NCBI GenBank assembly: GCA_030618325.1 | Contig: JAUXDP010000022.1 | Span: 1 to 19,161, forward strand | From: Methylococcaceae bacterium | GTDB taxonomy: Bacteria > Pseudomonadota > Gammaproteobacteria > Methylococcales > Methylomonadaceae | Reading direction: 5' to 3' | Length of the DNA stretch: 19,161 nucleotides | Part shown: positions 7,069 through 15,038 of the stretch, piece after piece | How positions within the stretch are numbered: the stretch's first letter is position 1 | Layout of the letters: every line of letters begins with the position of its first letter | Position numbers and translations under genes: made by a program | Notes under the pieces: generated by a model | What the model was told of the DNA's origin: nothing | Seen by the model: only the letters and a program-made list of their open reading frames with translations | Databases searched by the model: none

Positions 7069-7445
7069 TATTTTACCACGCGTAATCTGGGTTTAACTGG
7101 GGGCGTATTTTCTGGTGGCGGTACATTGTCCGAATCATCTTTATCATCAAAAACCATACCTTTGCCATTTTCCTTGGCATAAATAGCGTTAACAGCAACT
7201 GTTGGTACGCTGATTTGCATAGGGTTGCCGGAAAACCGGGCATTAAATTGAATCTCTTCATTTCCTAATGACAAGTCTTGAATGGCTTCTGGCCTAATGT
7301 TTAGTACGATTTTGCCGTTCTCTATAAAATCGACTGGCAAAATGGCATCTCTATGTTCCGCATCGATAAGTAAATGTGGTGTCATGCTATTATCAATAAT
7401 CCACTCATAGATTGAGCGGATGAGATAGGGCTTTAGCGATGTCAT
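7068..7445 (-). CDS. sspB: Stringent starvation protein B, ClpXP adaptor
   Basis: A 125-residue protein. The folded domain (1 to about 95) begins MTSLKPYLIRSIYEWIIDN and carries HLLIDAEHRDAILPVDFIENG and NIRPEAIQDLSLGNEEIQFNARFSG in pieces typical of SspB. An acidic, proline-rich linker follows, and the end KPRLRVVK is the ClpX-binding (XB) tail. SspB tethers ssrA-tagged proteins from stalled ribosomes to the ClpXP protease. It is shorter than the E. coli protein (165 residues) because the linker is short. Its start overlaps the end of sspA by four bases (ATGA), so the two are translationally coupled. Identification is firm. Confidence 0.96.
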   Translation of the reverse strand: MTSLKPYLIRSIYEWIIDNSMTPHLLIDAEHRDAILPVDFIENGKIVLNIRPEAIQDLSLGNEEIQFNARFSGNPMQISVPTVAVNAIYAKENGKGMVFDDKDDSDNVPPPENTPPVKPRLRVVK

Positions 7446-8071
7446 TTTGAGGCTGGGTTCATTTCTTTTTCTATATCACTCAGGCTGGCAATAAATGCAG
7501 GGCGTCGAAATATCCGTTCAGCATATGCAGTGAGTGCTTCTCCAGGAAGTTCTATGCCAAGGCTGGGAAGTCGCCATAATAATGGTGCCAAGGCACAGTC
7601 GATTAGAGAAAACTCTTCGTTCATGAAAAAGGGTTGGGCTTTAAACACTGGGTTTGCTGAGATCAAGCTTTCTTTAAGCATTTTTTTTGCACGAGCTGAC
7701 TTCTTTTCTCCTGACTGTAGTATTTCATCCAATAGTTGATACCAATCCTGATCGATTCGTTTAATGATCATTCTAGCTTTTGCTCTGGATACTGGATCCA
7801 TCTGGTGCAAAGGTGGGTGAGGAAACCGTTCATCCAGATATTCCATGATGATTCTCGAATCATAAAGAACAAGATCTCTCTCTACTAATGTTGGAGAAAT
7901 TGCATTTGGATTTAATTCGAGTAGATCTTCGGGAGGTTCTGAAGGGTCATAATATTCAATCTCTGTGGTAACACCTTTTTCGTACATGGCAAAACGTACG
8001 CAGTGGCTCATAGCACAATTGGGAGATGAAAAAAGGGTCATGACAGACTTGCGGGGATTATGATTTACCAC
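7442..8071 (-). CDS. sspA: Stringent starvation protein A, glutathione-transferase fold
   Basis: A 209-residue protein with a thioredoxin-like N-domain (about 9-90; SVMTLFSSPNCAMSHCVRFA, LELNPNAISPTLVERDLVLY) and a GST-type helical C-domain. SRIIMEYLDERFPHPPL (about 72-88) is nearly identical to E. coli SspA. SspA binds RNA polymerase-sigma70 and helps survival in starvation and acid. The start is GTG: upstream of it lies AAGG, and the resulting eight residues before SVMTLFS match the usual N-terminus, whereas the internal ATG at 8041 would remove them and lacks a ribosome site. sspB follows with a four-base overlap. No petABC genes precede it, unlike in many relatives. Confidence 0.96.
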   Translation of the reverse strand: MVNHNPRKSVMTLFSSPNCAMSHCVRFAMYEKGVTTEIEYYDPSEPPEDLLELNPNAISPTLVERDLVLYDSRIIMEYLDERFPHPPLHQMDPVSRAKARMIIKRIDQDWYQLLDEILQSGEKKSARAKKMLKESLISANPVFKAQPFFMNEEFSLIDCALAPLLWRLPSLGIELPGEALTAYAERIFRRPAFIASLSDIEKEMNPASK

Positions 8072-8106
8072 GAACTCAAAACCTTGTTTATTAGTAGGAA
8101 TTTTCC

Positions 8107-8112
8107 ATTATA
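8107..8112 (-). promoter_or_regulatory. Candidate -10 box of sspA-sspB
   Basis: On the minus strand this reads TATAAT, 36 bases before the sspA GTG. No convincing -35 is present at the right distance. The palindromic repeat at 8143-8321 begins about 30 bases further upstream. Confidence 0.4.
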
Positions 8113-8142
8113 TCAAAGTTTATAATTGAACGGAGGCTCTTG

Positions 8143-8321
8143 GGGTCTGGAAATAAATAACTCATCGTTTTCGAATCCCAGCTTCAGGCCATTTTCGGTC
8201 GATCCTCAATCGAAAAATCCTCAACGTAGCGCTACTATGCCTACGGTTTTTCTCAATCAGATCAACCGAAGCTGACCTAAATCTGGGCACGAATTCCAAT
8301 GACTTATATATTTCCAGCCCC
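8143..8321. repeat. Large imperfect palindrome (REP/MITE-like intergenic element)
   Basis: The two halves are imperfect reverse complements. The outer ends CTGGAAATA (8147-8155) and TATTTCCAG (about 8309-8317) mirror each other, inner blocks such as CCCAG, TTCGGT-GATC and the A/T runs recur on both arms, and the centre is a perfect GTAGCGCTAC at 8226-8235. The element fills the gap between the sspA promoter and the rsgA stop almost exactly. There is no ORF. The form suggests a non-autonomous mobile or extragenic palindromic repeat that could also act as a transcript end for rsgA. I cannot count copies from one window. Confidence 0.6.
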
Positions 8322-9206
8322 TCAATTTGTAGTTGGCATTTTTTCTCTAAGCTTTAAAAAACGTAGATACCGAGATTGTGCAATTTTACCCGTTTCAGCT
8401 GCATCACGGACAGCACAGCCCTTATCTTGAAGGTGTCGGCAATTATGGAATTGGCATTGTTGGATTAATGGTTGGAATTCCCTAAAGCCGAAAGCCAGTT
8501 GCTGTTCAGAGAGCTCGGCCAAGCCAAAAACAGCAACTCCGGGGCTGTCGATCAAGGCGCCACCATCAGGTAAATGGTAAAGTGTTGCAGCAGTTGTCGT
8601 ATGCCGGCCGTGCTTAGTGGTATCGGAGATAGTATTGGTTTTTATCTGTTTGTCGGGAATCAGTGTGTTGGTTAGCGATGATTTTCCAACTCCAGACTGG
8701 CCGGTTAGAATGCTGATATGTTGATCTAAAGCCTGGCGAAGCTCCCCCAGGCCGGTATTGGTAATCGTGCTGGTCCTGTAGATGGGGTAGTTTAATGATT
8801 GATATACCATCAATTCATTTTCAAGATTGGTTTTCTTACCTAAGTCAATTTTATTAAAAATCAGTTCAGCATCAATGGTTTTATTTTCACAAATAGCGAG
8901 ATATTGGTCGATCAGTAAGAAATCGCAATAGGGTTCCTCAGCAAAAACGACGAAAACCTTATCAATATTAGCGGCTACTGGGCGAGTTTTTTTATTTCGA
9001 TCAGGGCGTGCCAAGAGCGAGCTGCGGGGTAATATTTTTTCCACTCTGCCTTGGTCTATGCCAGTTTGGGACCAGAGTACCCGGTCTCCGACAGCTGCTT
9101 TTTCAAGCTGCCGCCGGGTTTGGCATAAGATGGTTTTATTAGCTGTTTCTACGGCAAGTCCTTTGCCCAAATGGGATATAACCAGTCCTTCAAATAGCTC
9201 CGTCAT
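8322..9206 (-). CDS. rsgA: Ribosome small subunit-dependent GTPase RsgA
   Basis: A 294-residue circularly permuted GTPase that acts late in 30S maturation. An N-terminal OB-fold (about 5-65) is followed by the GTPase motifs in permuted order: G4 NKID (118-121), G1 GQSGVGKS (169-176), the G2 loop TTKHGRHTT (196-204) and G3 DSPG (220-223). A C-terminal zinc-binding segment has C251, C256, H258 and C264. All key residues are present. The start codon overlaps the stop of the upstream M48 peptidase gene by one base (TAATG), so the pair is coupled. rsgA and orn lie near each other in opposite orientation in E. coli as well; here the peptidase gene sits between them. Confidence 0.97.
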   Translation of the reverse strand: MTELFEGLVISHLGKGLAVETANKTILCQTRRQLEKAAVGDRVLWSQTGIDQGRVEKILPRSSLLARPDRNKKTRPVAANIDKVFVVFAEEPYCDFLLIDQYLAICENKTIDAELIFNKIDLGKKTNLENELMVYQSLNYPIYRTSTITNTGLGELRQALDQHISILTGQSGVGKSSLTNTLIPDKQIKTNTISDTTKHGRHTTTAATLYHLPDGGALIDSPGVAVFGLAELSEQQLAFGFREFQPLIQQCQFHNCRHLQDKGCAVRDAAETGKIAQSRYLRFLKLREKMPTTN

Positions 9207-10456
9207 TACGTTGTTTGTATTTTAGATTCAATATGAGCAATGCGGATCGCAGCCGGTGGATGACTGTAATGAAAGGCCGAATATAAAGGATCGGGTGTTA
9301 AGGTGTTGGCATTTTCTTCGTAAAGTTTGACCAGGCCACTGATCATTTTTGACCCTTGTGCATTTTCAGTGGCAAAATCATCCGCTTCAAATTCAAATTT
9401 GCGTTGGAAATATGCACTGATAGGTTGCAAGAAAATGGTGAAAACGGGGGATACGAGCATGAACAGTAATAATGCTGCTGCATTTGAAGGTTCTGTAACC
9501 CCTAGGCCGTTAAAGAACCATTCTTTATCAATCAACCAGCCTAAAATTGCGAAGCTGATTAGCGTTATTATAGAGGATGCAATCAGCATTTTAATGACAT
9601 GCTTACGTTTAAAATGCCCGAGTTCATGTGCCAGTACCGCTTCGAGTTCTTCATCATCCAGTGATTCGACCAAGGTATCAAAGAAGACGATACGTTTGTT
9701 ATTACCTAAACCAGTAAAGTAGGCGTTACCATGACCTGATCGACGTGATCCATCCATAATAAAAATGCCTTTACTGTTAAAGCCGCAACGGGTTAATAAT
9801 TGTTGGATTCTGTCTTTGAGAGAGCCATCTTCCAGGGGGGTAAATTTATTAAATAAAGGCGCGATGACGGTTGGAAACAACCAACTCATCAATAACGAGA
9901 AACTCATTAAGATAGCCCAAGCCCAAAACCACCAGAGTGAGCCAATACTTTCCATAACCCAGAGAATCAAAGCCAGAAGGGGTAAGCCGATGGCAAACAT
10001 CAAGGCTAGTTGAATCAGTAGATCTTTAAAAAATTGTTTGGGCGTATTTTTGTTGAAGCCGTATTTTTCTTCGATAACAAACGTCTGGTAGTAGCTGGTG
10101 GGTATGTCAACCAGGGACATAACCAGCATCAAGGTTCCAATGGCTCCAACACCTGTCAGAATGGGCGACAAGGAAAATGAATTCCATAAATCAAATGTTA
10201 GGCTGATGCCACCTCCAAGAGTGAGGAGCAATAGCAATACCAGGCCAATAATGCTGTCGAAATCACCTAGCTTATCCTTCTCTATGGTATAGTCTGCAGC
10301 CTTTTGATGTGCTTCCAGAGGCACGGTGTCTTTGAAAGCATCTGGAACCTGGGGCCGATGATCAGCCACATAGCGAGTCTGCCGTTTTGATAGCCAGAAC
10401 TGGATGGCGTAGGAAAAAGCAAGGGCAGCTAAAAATATAACGGTAAATGTATTCAT
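9206..10456 (-). CDS. M48 family (Ste24-like) integral membrane metalloprotease
   Basis: A 416-residue membrane protease. Hydrophobic helices lie near 1-20, 67-88, 98-117, 146-168, 172-199, 288-310 and 326-347. The zinc site is HELGH (277-281), and the third ligand is Glu357 in KFEFEADDFA. The segment GSRRSGHGNAYFTGLGNNKRIVFFDT (in part 237-261) is typical of the Ste24/CAAX-protease branch rather than HtpX, which is shorter. In bacteria without prenylated CAAX proteins the role is thought to be membrane-protein quality control. It is first in a coupled pair with rsgA. Upstream a possible minus-strand promoter is TTGCGG (10519-10524) and TAATCT (10496-10501), 17-bp spacer, weak. Confidence 0.94.
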   Translation of the reverse strand: MNTFTVIFLAALAFSYAIQFWLSKRQTRYVADHRPQVPDAFKDTVPLEAHQKAADYTIEKDKLGDFDSIIGLVLLLLLTLGGGISLTFDLWNSFSLSPILTGVGAIGTLMLVMSLVDIPTSYYQTFVIEEKYGFNKNTPKQFFKDLLIQLALMFAIGLPLLALILWVMESIGSLWWFWAWAILMSFSLLMSWLFPTVIAPLFNKFTPLEDGSLKDRIQQLLTRCGFNSKGIFIMDGSRRSGHGNAYFTGLGNNKRIVFFDTLVESLDDEELEAVLAHELGHFKRKHVIKMLIASSIITLISFAILGWLIDKEWFFNGLGVTEPSNAAALLLFMLVSPVFTIFLQPISAYFQRKFEFEADDFATENAQGSKMISGLVKLYEENANTLTPDPLYSAFHYSHPPAAIRIAHIESKIQTT

Positions 10457-10506
10457 TATCAGTAAAAAATCCTGGATTGCTAGAATTAGCCATACAGATT
10501 AGCCAA

Positions 10507-10515
10507 TGCTACAAT
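10507..10515 (+). promoter_or_regulatory. Extended -10 promoter of orn
   Basis: TGCTACAAT is an extended -10 element 36 bases before the orn ATG. A clear -35 is absent. The 95-base divergent region also holds the probable minus-strand promoter for the M48-rsgA pair. Confidence 0.5.
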
Positions 10516-10551
10516 TTACCGCAACCTTAATAATTATAAAGGAATAAATAA

Positions 10552-11097
10552 ATGCCTCTAGATTCACAGAATCTTATTTGGATTGATCTTGAAATGACTG
10601 GGCTGGACCCGGAAAACGATCTTATTATTGAGATTGCAACCATCGTAACTGACAAAGATTTAAATATACTTGCTGAAGGCCCAGTATTGGCTATTCATCA
10701 AGAAGATACGGCGATGGCGGCAATGGATGACTGGAATCAGAAGCATCACGGGCAATCGGGGTTGATTGAGCGGGTGAAAGCAACCAAAGTTGATGAAGTG
10801 GAAGCCGAAGGGCAAACTCTGGAATTTTTACAAAGATGGGTGCCGACCAGTAAATCACCCATGTGTGGCAATAGTATTTGTCAGGATCGACGTTTTTTAT
10901 ACCGTTATATGCCAAAACTTGAGGCTTTTTTTCATTACCGAAATCTGGATGTATCAACACTTAAAGAATTAGCGGCACGCTGGGCGCCTGAGCTTAAAAA
11001 AGGTTTTGTTAAGGAAACTAAGCACCAGGCGTTGGATGACGTGATCGAATCAATTGATGAGCTTCGATATTATCGGGATACTTTTATCAAGTTCTAA
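10552..11097 (+). CDS. orn: Oligoribonuclease
   Basis: A 181-residue DEDDh 3'-5' exonuclease that clears di- to pentanucleotides, the end products of RNA decay, and pGpG from cyclic-di-GMP breakdown. Catalytic residues are visible: D12 and E14 in WIDLEMTGLDP, D112 in CGNSICQDRRFL, and H158 and D163 in KHQALDD. Length and sequence match E. coli Orn (181 residues). It is essential in many Gammaproteobacteria. A fluoride-channel gene starts 19 bases after its stop and serS follows, so the three probably share a transcript that ends at 13146. Confidence 0.98.
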   Translation: MPLDSQNLIWIDLEMTGLDPENDLIIEIATIVTDKDLNILAEGPVLAIHQEDTAMAAMDDWNQKHHGQSGLIERVKATKVDEVEAEGQTLEFLQRWVPTSKSPMCGNSICQDRRFLYRYMPKLEAFFHYRNLDVSTLKELAARWAPELKKGFVKETKHQALDDVIESIDELRYYRDTFIKF

Positions 11098-11116
11098 TCA
11101 AAGCTGAACAGGTTTT

Positions 11117-11824
11117 ATGAATCAAATTGTAGCTATTGCTTTAGGGGGTGCATTTGGAGCAGTATTTCGTTTTTTGGTTTCAACTGGTGTTTATCAGTGG
11201 TTAGGCCGTGGCTTCCCCTATGGAACGCTTGCAGTGAATATACTGGGTTCATTTTTGATTGGTTTGATGACAGAAGCACTGATTCTGCAAAAAGTGGCGA
11301 TTTCCCAGGAATATCGGGCAGCAATATTGGTAGGTCTATTTGGCTCGTTTACAACATTCTCCACTTTTTCCTTGGAAACGTTGTATTTGTTAGAGCAAGG
11401 AAACTTACAGAAAGCATCGCTCAATGTTGTGGTCAGTGTTTTGACTTGTTTAATTGCGGTTTGGATCGGGTTGCAATCAGGAAGATTTTTACTTTCATTT
11501 GCCGGAGGAACCATTCGGTGGATGGGCTGGGTTTTTCCTTATGGTCTGGTGACTGCAAATGCGATCGGCGCTTTCATTATCGGGCTGGTGATGGCCATTT
11601 TATTCAATAAAGTAGATGTGGTTTTGGAGCATAAAGTAGCCGGGATTATTCTACTTACTGGGGTATTTATTACCTTAACCGGGTTGTATTTGATACTTTA
11701 CCTGCTCGAAAATGGCCACTCTGTAAAAGCACATTTACCTGCTATGCTGAGTGTTTTTTTTGCTAACACATTCATTTGCGGTACTGTTTTATGGATAGGT
11801 TTATGGCTCGGCAGAAAACTATAA
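11117..11824 (+). CDS. crcB: Fluoride channel FluC/CrcB, tandem single-chain fusion
   Basis: A 235-residue protein, almost twice the usual 125 or so. Residues 1-124 are a complete FluC unit: GGAFGAVFRF (10-19) in helix 1, FPYGTLAVNILGSFLIG (33-49) with the pore Asn41, the GSFTTFSTF Phe-box segment (76-84) and helix 4 (about 101-123). Residues 127-235 are a second unit reduced in two ways. Helix 1 has collapsed to FAGGTIRWMGWVF (128-140), and the Phe-box has become TGVFITLTGLY (181-191). Asn148 in the second FPYG-anchored helix is kept. Counting gives four plus three helices, so the second half would sit inverted to the first. FluC works as an antiparallel dimer, so this chain may be a complete channel by itself. 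The gene lies 16 bases before serS; crcB-serS adjacency is also seen in pseudomonads. Family firm, topology inferred. Confidence 0.9.
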   Translation: MNQIVAIALGGAFGAVFRFLVSTGVYQWLGRGFPYGTLAVNILGSFLIGLMTEALILQKVAISQEYRAAILVGLFGSFTTFSTFSLETLYLLEQGNLQKASLNVVVSVLTCLIAVWIGLQSGRFLLSFAGGTIRWMGWVFPYGLVTANAIGAFIIGLVMAILFNKVDVVLEHKVAGIILLTGVFITLTGLYLILYLLENGHSVKAHLPAMLSVFFANTFICGTVLWIGLWLGRKL

Positions 11825-11840
11825 TTTAGGAAAAGGTACT

Positions 11841-13121
11841 ATGTTAGATCCTCGTTTATTCAGAACTGATCTTGATAATATTCAGCAACAATTGGCTCGA
11901 CGTAGTTTTGAATTTGATGCTAAAGGCTATGAGGCTTTGGAGGCCCGGCGTAAAGATAGTCAGGTTAAAACCCAGGATTTGCAAAATGAGCGTAATACCC
12001 GTTCCAAGGCAATCGGCCAGGCCAAAGCCCAAGGCGAGGATATTCAGCCTTTACTGGATGAAGTGCAAGACTTAGGTGATCAGCTAAAAGCTGCGGAAGC
12101 AGACCTAGCCGATATTCAGGCCAGCATGCAAGAAATCATGACCGGTATTCCGAATATTCTTGATGACGAAGTTCCAGCAGGGAAAAACGAAGACGATAAT
12201 GTTGAAATCTTGTGCTGGGGTGAAAAACCAGAGTTTTCATTCCCTGTTAAAGACCATGTTGACCTAGGAGCAACATCAAATGGCATGGACTTTGAGTTGG
12301 GTGCCAAAATAGCTAGCGCCCGATTTGTGGTTTTAAGAGGGCCATTGGCAAGATTACAGCGGGCTATTATTCAGTTTATGTTGGATACTCATAATGATGA
12401 ACATGGGTATTCAGAAGCTTATGTGCCTTTTTTGGTTAATGCAGAAAGTTTGTATGGGACAGGCCAGTTACCCAAGTTTGAGCAGGATTTATTCAAGGTC
12501 AATAATGATCCGGGTTTTTATTTAATTCCGACAGCTGAAGTGCCAGTAACCAATATCGTCAGAGATGTCATTATCGAAAACAGCGAAATGCCATTAAAGT
12601 ACGTTTGTCATACTCCCTGTTTCAGGAGTGAGGCAGGGGCTTATGGTAGAGATGTCAGAGGAATGATCAGGCAACATCAATTTGAAAAAGTTGAATTGGT
12701 ACAAATTGTGAAACCAGAAGAGTCAACTAAGGCGCATGAGGCACTAACCGAACATGCGGAAAATATCCTGAAAAAATTACAACTTCCATATCGAAAAGTC
12801 TTGTTGTGTGCTGGTGACACAGGCTTTTCATCAAGTAAAACTTATGATCTTGAAGTTTGGTTGCCTAGCCAGGAAACGTATCGTGAGATTTCTTCCTGTA
12901 GTAATTTCAAAGATTTTCAGGCTCGCAGACTACAAGCTCGCTGGCGCAATCCAGAAACGGGAAAACCAGAGCTGGTGCATACATTAAACGGTTCTGGTTT
13001 GGCAGCAGGACGTACTTTAATTGCTGTTATGGAGAATTATCAAAATGATGATGGCAGTATTGCTGTGCCTGATGCGTTATTGCCCTATATGAATGGGGTG
13101 GACACGATTTTGAAAGACTAA
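11841..13121 (+). CDS. serS: Seryl-tRNA synthetase
   Basis: A 426-residue class II synthetase that charges tRNA-Ser and tRNA-Sec. The N-terminal antiparallel coiled coil (about 28-100), rich in Lys, Glu and Gln, grips the long variable arm. The core shows TAEVP (231-235) for serine recognition, motif 2 CFRSEAGAYGRDVRG (260-274) and motif 3 NGSGLAAGRTLIAVMENYQ (383-401). Length is standard. AAGG lies about six bases before the ATG. It is last in the orn-crcB-serS run and is followed by a strong palindromic terminator. Confidence 0.98.
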   Translation: MLDPRLFRTDLDNIQQQLARRSFEFDAKGYEALEARRKDSQVKTQDLQNERNTRSKAIGQAKAQGEDIQPLLDEVQDLGDQLKAAEADLADIQASMQEIMTGIPNILDDEVPAGKNEDDNVEILCWGEKPEFSFPVKDHVDLGATSNGMDFELGAKIASARFVVLRGPLARLQRAIIQFMLDTHNDEHGYSEAYVPFLVNAESLYGTGQLPKFEQDLFKVNNDPGFYLIPTAEVPVTNIVRDVIIENSEMPLKYVCHTPCFRSEAGAYGRDVRGMIRQHQFEKVELVQIVKPEESTKAHEALTEHAENILKKLQLPYRKVLLCAGDTGFSSSKTYDLEVWLPSQETYREISSCSNFKDFQARRLQARWRNPETGKPELVHTLNGSGLAAGRTLIAVMENYQNDDGSIAVPDALLPYMNGVDTILKD

Positions 13122-13140
13122 CTGAGAAATCTAAGTATAA

Positions 13141-13169
13141 AAAAAGGGAGGTTTAAACCTCCCTTTTTT
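13141..13169. terminator. Bidirectional intrinsic terminator
   Basis: GGGAGGTTT/AAACCTCCC (13146-13163) is a perfect palindrome flanked by five As on the left and six Ts on the right. It serves serS on the plus strand and, by symmetry, the convergent OmpA-type gene ending at 13189 on the minus strand. Confidence 0.9.
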
Positions 13170-13188
13170 GTTTTAAGCCGAAGGTTTA

Positions 13189-14376
13189 TTATCGGTTGGT
13201 TATTTCAAATTCGACCCTACGGTTTTGAGCGCGGCCTTCTTCCGTACGATTGTCGGCAACAGGTTCATTTTCTCCTAAACCTTTGGTTGTCATTCGTGAA
13301 GCATCGATACCTTTTACAACCAGATGGCTCTTGACTGACCTTGCTCTACGCTCGGAAAGGTTCTGGTTGTATTCGGCAGGTCCAATGCTGTCGGTATGAC
13401 CTTCAATCTCGACAGTTAAGCCAGGGTTTTCATTCATCACCTTAACAGCGTTTTGGAACAGGCTGTGGTATTCAGGTTTGATAGTGTCTTTGTCAAAATC
13501 AAAAAACACGCCATGATATGCCCAGCAACCATTTTTACCGACTATTGCACCTTTAGGGGTATCAGGGCATTTGTCATCTTTATCAAGAACACCGTCTCCA
13601 TCTGAATCAAATGGACCAGCAGGGAGGATATTGGATTTGTTAAAAAGAATCCTTTCAACAAAGTTATTCATGCCGCTACTTGATGCAATATCAGAAGCTG
13701 CAACGTTAAAACCGCAGCCAGCAACGTCAGGTAGTTTTTGTATGATATATCGTCCTCGGGCATCTTTTTCATTGCCTATCCAGACAGAATAAACACAAAG
13801 TCTATCGCCGTATTTTGCTTTTAAGTCTTTCATGGCAAGAATAGGGGATGAGTCAACTAAGCCGTCACTCATAATAAGGAGGGCTACGTTTCCTGTTGTT
13901 GATGCGAGGTCTTCCCCAGCAAGTTCTATCGCTCTGTGCAGGGGCGTACCTCCACCTGAGCAGGTCAAGTTATCAATACCACCTGCAAACGATGATTTAG
14001 TGTAACTGCCGATATTAAGATTTAGTTTACTGCGTTGCCAGTCTAGGCAAGGACCAAAGCCGAAACTGCGGATACCTGCATTCAGCGTGATATCAGGGAT
14101 GGTTTTATTCATCCGGTTTAAAATTTCCTTTTCAACTGCTAATTTTGTTGCTTGAGGTGTCATTGCATAGGCAGAACCTTCAAAGGCTTCTCCGGTAGTT
14201 CCAGAAGCATCGATGATAGCGTGAAGGTTATCTGTTTTTTGAATGTATTTAACGGTTGCCGAATTCAAGTCAATGGGAGTAGCTTGAAAAGGTTGGAAAG
14301 TATTAATTGCCTGTGTCGCACATCCAGATAAAAGCACACTGACACATAAAACAGAATATTTGATTATATTTTTCAT
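13189..14376 (-). CDS. vWA-OmpA outer-membrane lipoprotein
   Basis: A 395-residue protein with a lipoprotein signal (LLSGC, Cys19). Residues about 48-245 look like a von Willebrand A domain with a full metal site: DASGT (56-60), Thr144 in GGGTPLHRA and Asp171 in IMSDGLVDSS. A calcium-binding thrombospondin type 3-like repeat follows (DSDGDGVLDKDDKCPDTPKG, 257-276). The OmpA peptidoglycan-binding domain covers about 287-395 (FFDFDKDTIK; GHTDSIGPAEYNQNLSERRA; NRTEEGRAQNRRVEF). It is probably anchored in the outer membrane by its lipid and to the wall by OmpA, presenting a vWA adhesion or docking module in the periplasm or outside. AAGAGA precedes the ATG. It stands alone between a shared terminator and a divergent Sel1 gene. 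Domain calls are firm, partner unknown. Confidence 0.92.
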   Translation of the reverse strand: MKNIIKYSVLCVSVLLSGCATQAINTFQPFQATPIDLNSATVKYIQKTDNLHAIIDASGTTGEAFEGSAYAMTPQATKLAVEKEILNRMNKTIPDITLNAGIRSFGFGPCLDWQRSKLNLNIGSYTKSSFAGGIDNLTCSGGGTPLHRAIELAGEDLASTTGNVALLIMSDGLVDSSPILAMKDLKAKYGDRLCVYSVWIGNEKDARGRYIIQKLPDVAGCGFNVAASDIASSSGMNNFVERILFNKSNILPAGPFDSDGDGVLDKDDKCPDTPKGAIVGKNGCWAYHGVFFDFDKDTIKPEYHSLFQNAVKVMNENPGLTVEIEGHTDSIGPAEYNQNLSERRARSVKSHLVVKGIDASRMTTKGLGENEPVADNRTEEGRAQNRRVEFEITNR

Positions 14377-14525
14377 TGGTTTCTCTTGCGTTTAGTTCTT
14401 AAAATATATCTAACTTCTTAACAATGCAGATTTTAACATTAAAAAACTTATGAAAACATTATTTTAATTTTGATGAACGTGAAATAATATTTCTCAATAC
14501 ATTTATTAATTGGAGAATAAAGATA

Positions 14526-15032
14526 ATGTTTAAATCACTAAAATTGTTTTCAATAGGGATAATATTCGTTATTTCAGGCAATGCATTTGCATTAGAACAA
14601 CCCAGTTTTGATGAGATCATGCAGCAAGCTGAACAAGGCAACTCTTTAGCGCAAGCAAAGATAGGCTCAATCTATTATTTTGGAAATAATGTTGATCTCG
14701 GACCAAAAGCTCGCTTTAAAGAGAAAGCGAGACTAAAAGCAGCTCAATATTTACTTAAAGATATTGAAAAGGATCTAAAACTTGCGGCAAAATGGTTTCA
14801 AAAAGCAGCAGATCAAGGATTGATGGAAGCAGAGCTTGTTATGGCGGCATTTTATGATAGTGGCATTGGGGTTAGTCTCAATGTCAGGACTGCCGATAAA
14901 TGGTATAAAAAAGCGGCTGATCATGGCAGCGGTACCGCCAAGGCAATTACAGGTAAATACAAAGGCAAGCGGTTACACGCATCTAAGGATATACCGCAAT
15001 CCTATGCATTAGAAATATTGGATAAAAAGTAA
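14526..15032 (+). CDS. Secreted Sel1-repeat protein
   Basis: A 168-residue protein with a cleavable signal peptide (1-22, ending GNAFA) and about three Sel1-like repeats: AEQGNSLAQAKIGSIYYFG (35-53), AAKWFQKAADQGLMEAELVM (86-105, continuing YDSGIGV) and ADKWYKKAADHGSGTAKAIT (123-142). Sel1 repeats form alpha-alpha solenoids that bind proteins. GGAG lies 10 bases before the ATG. gltX starts six bases after the stop, so they may be co-transcribed, though the functions are unrelated. The segment 54-80 between repeats one and two is unusually long and charged (RFKEKARLKAAQYLLKD). Function unknown. Confidence 0.86.
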   Translation: MFKSLKLFSIGIIFVISGNAFALEQPSFDEIMQQAEQGNSLAQAKIGSIYYFGNNVDLGPKARFKEKARLKAAQYLLKDIEKDLKLAAKWFQKAADQGLMEAELVMAAFYDSGIGVSLNVRTADKWYKKAADHGSGTAKAITGKYKGKRLHASKDIPQSYALEILDKK

Positions 15033-15038
15033 TAACAA

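Noticed and set aside
9327..9722. 131-residue plus-strand ORF inside the M48 peptidase gene
   Set aside because: Antisense shadow: Ser-rich, no ribosome site, and the minus-strand frame carries the HELGH motif.
11197..11610. 137-residue ORF in another frame of the fluoride-channel gene
   Set aside because: Cys/Arg/Phe-rich shadow of a conserved membrane gene. It also does not indicate a frameshift, as the main frame stays coherent throughout.
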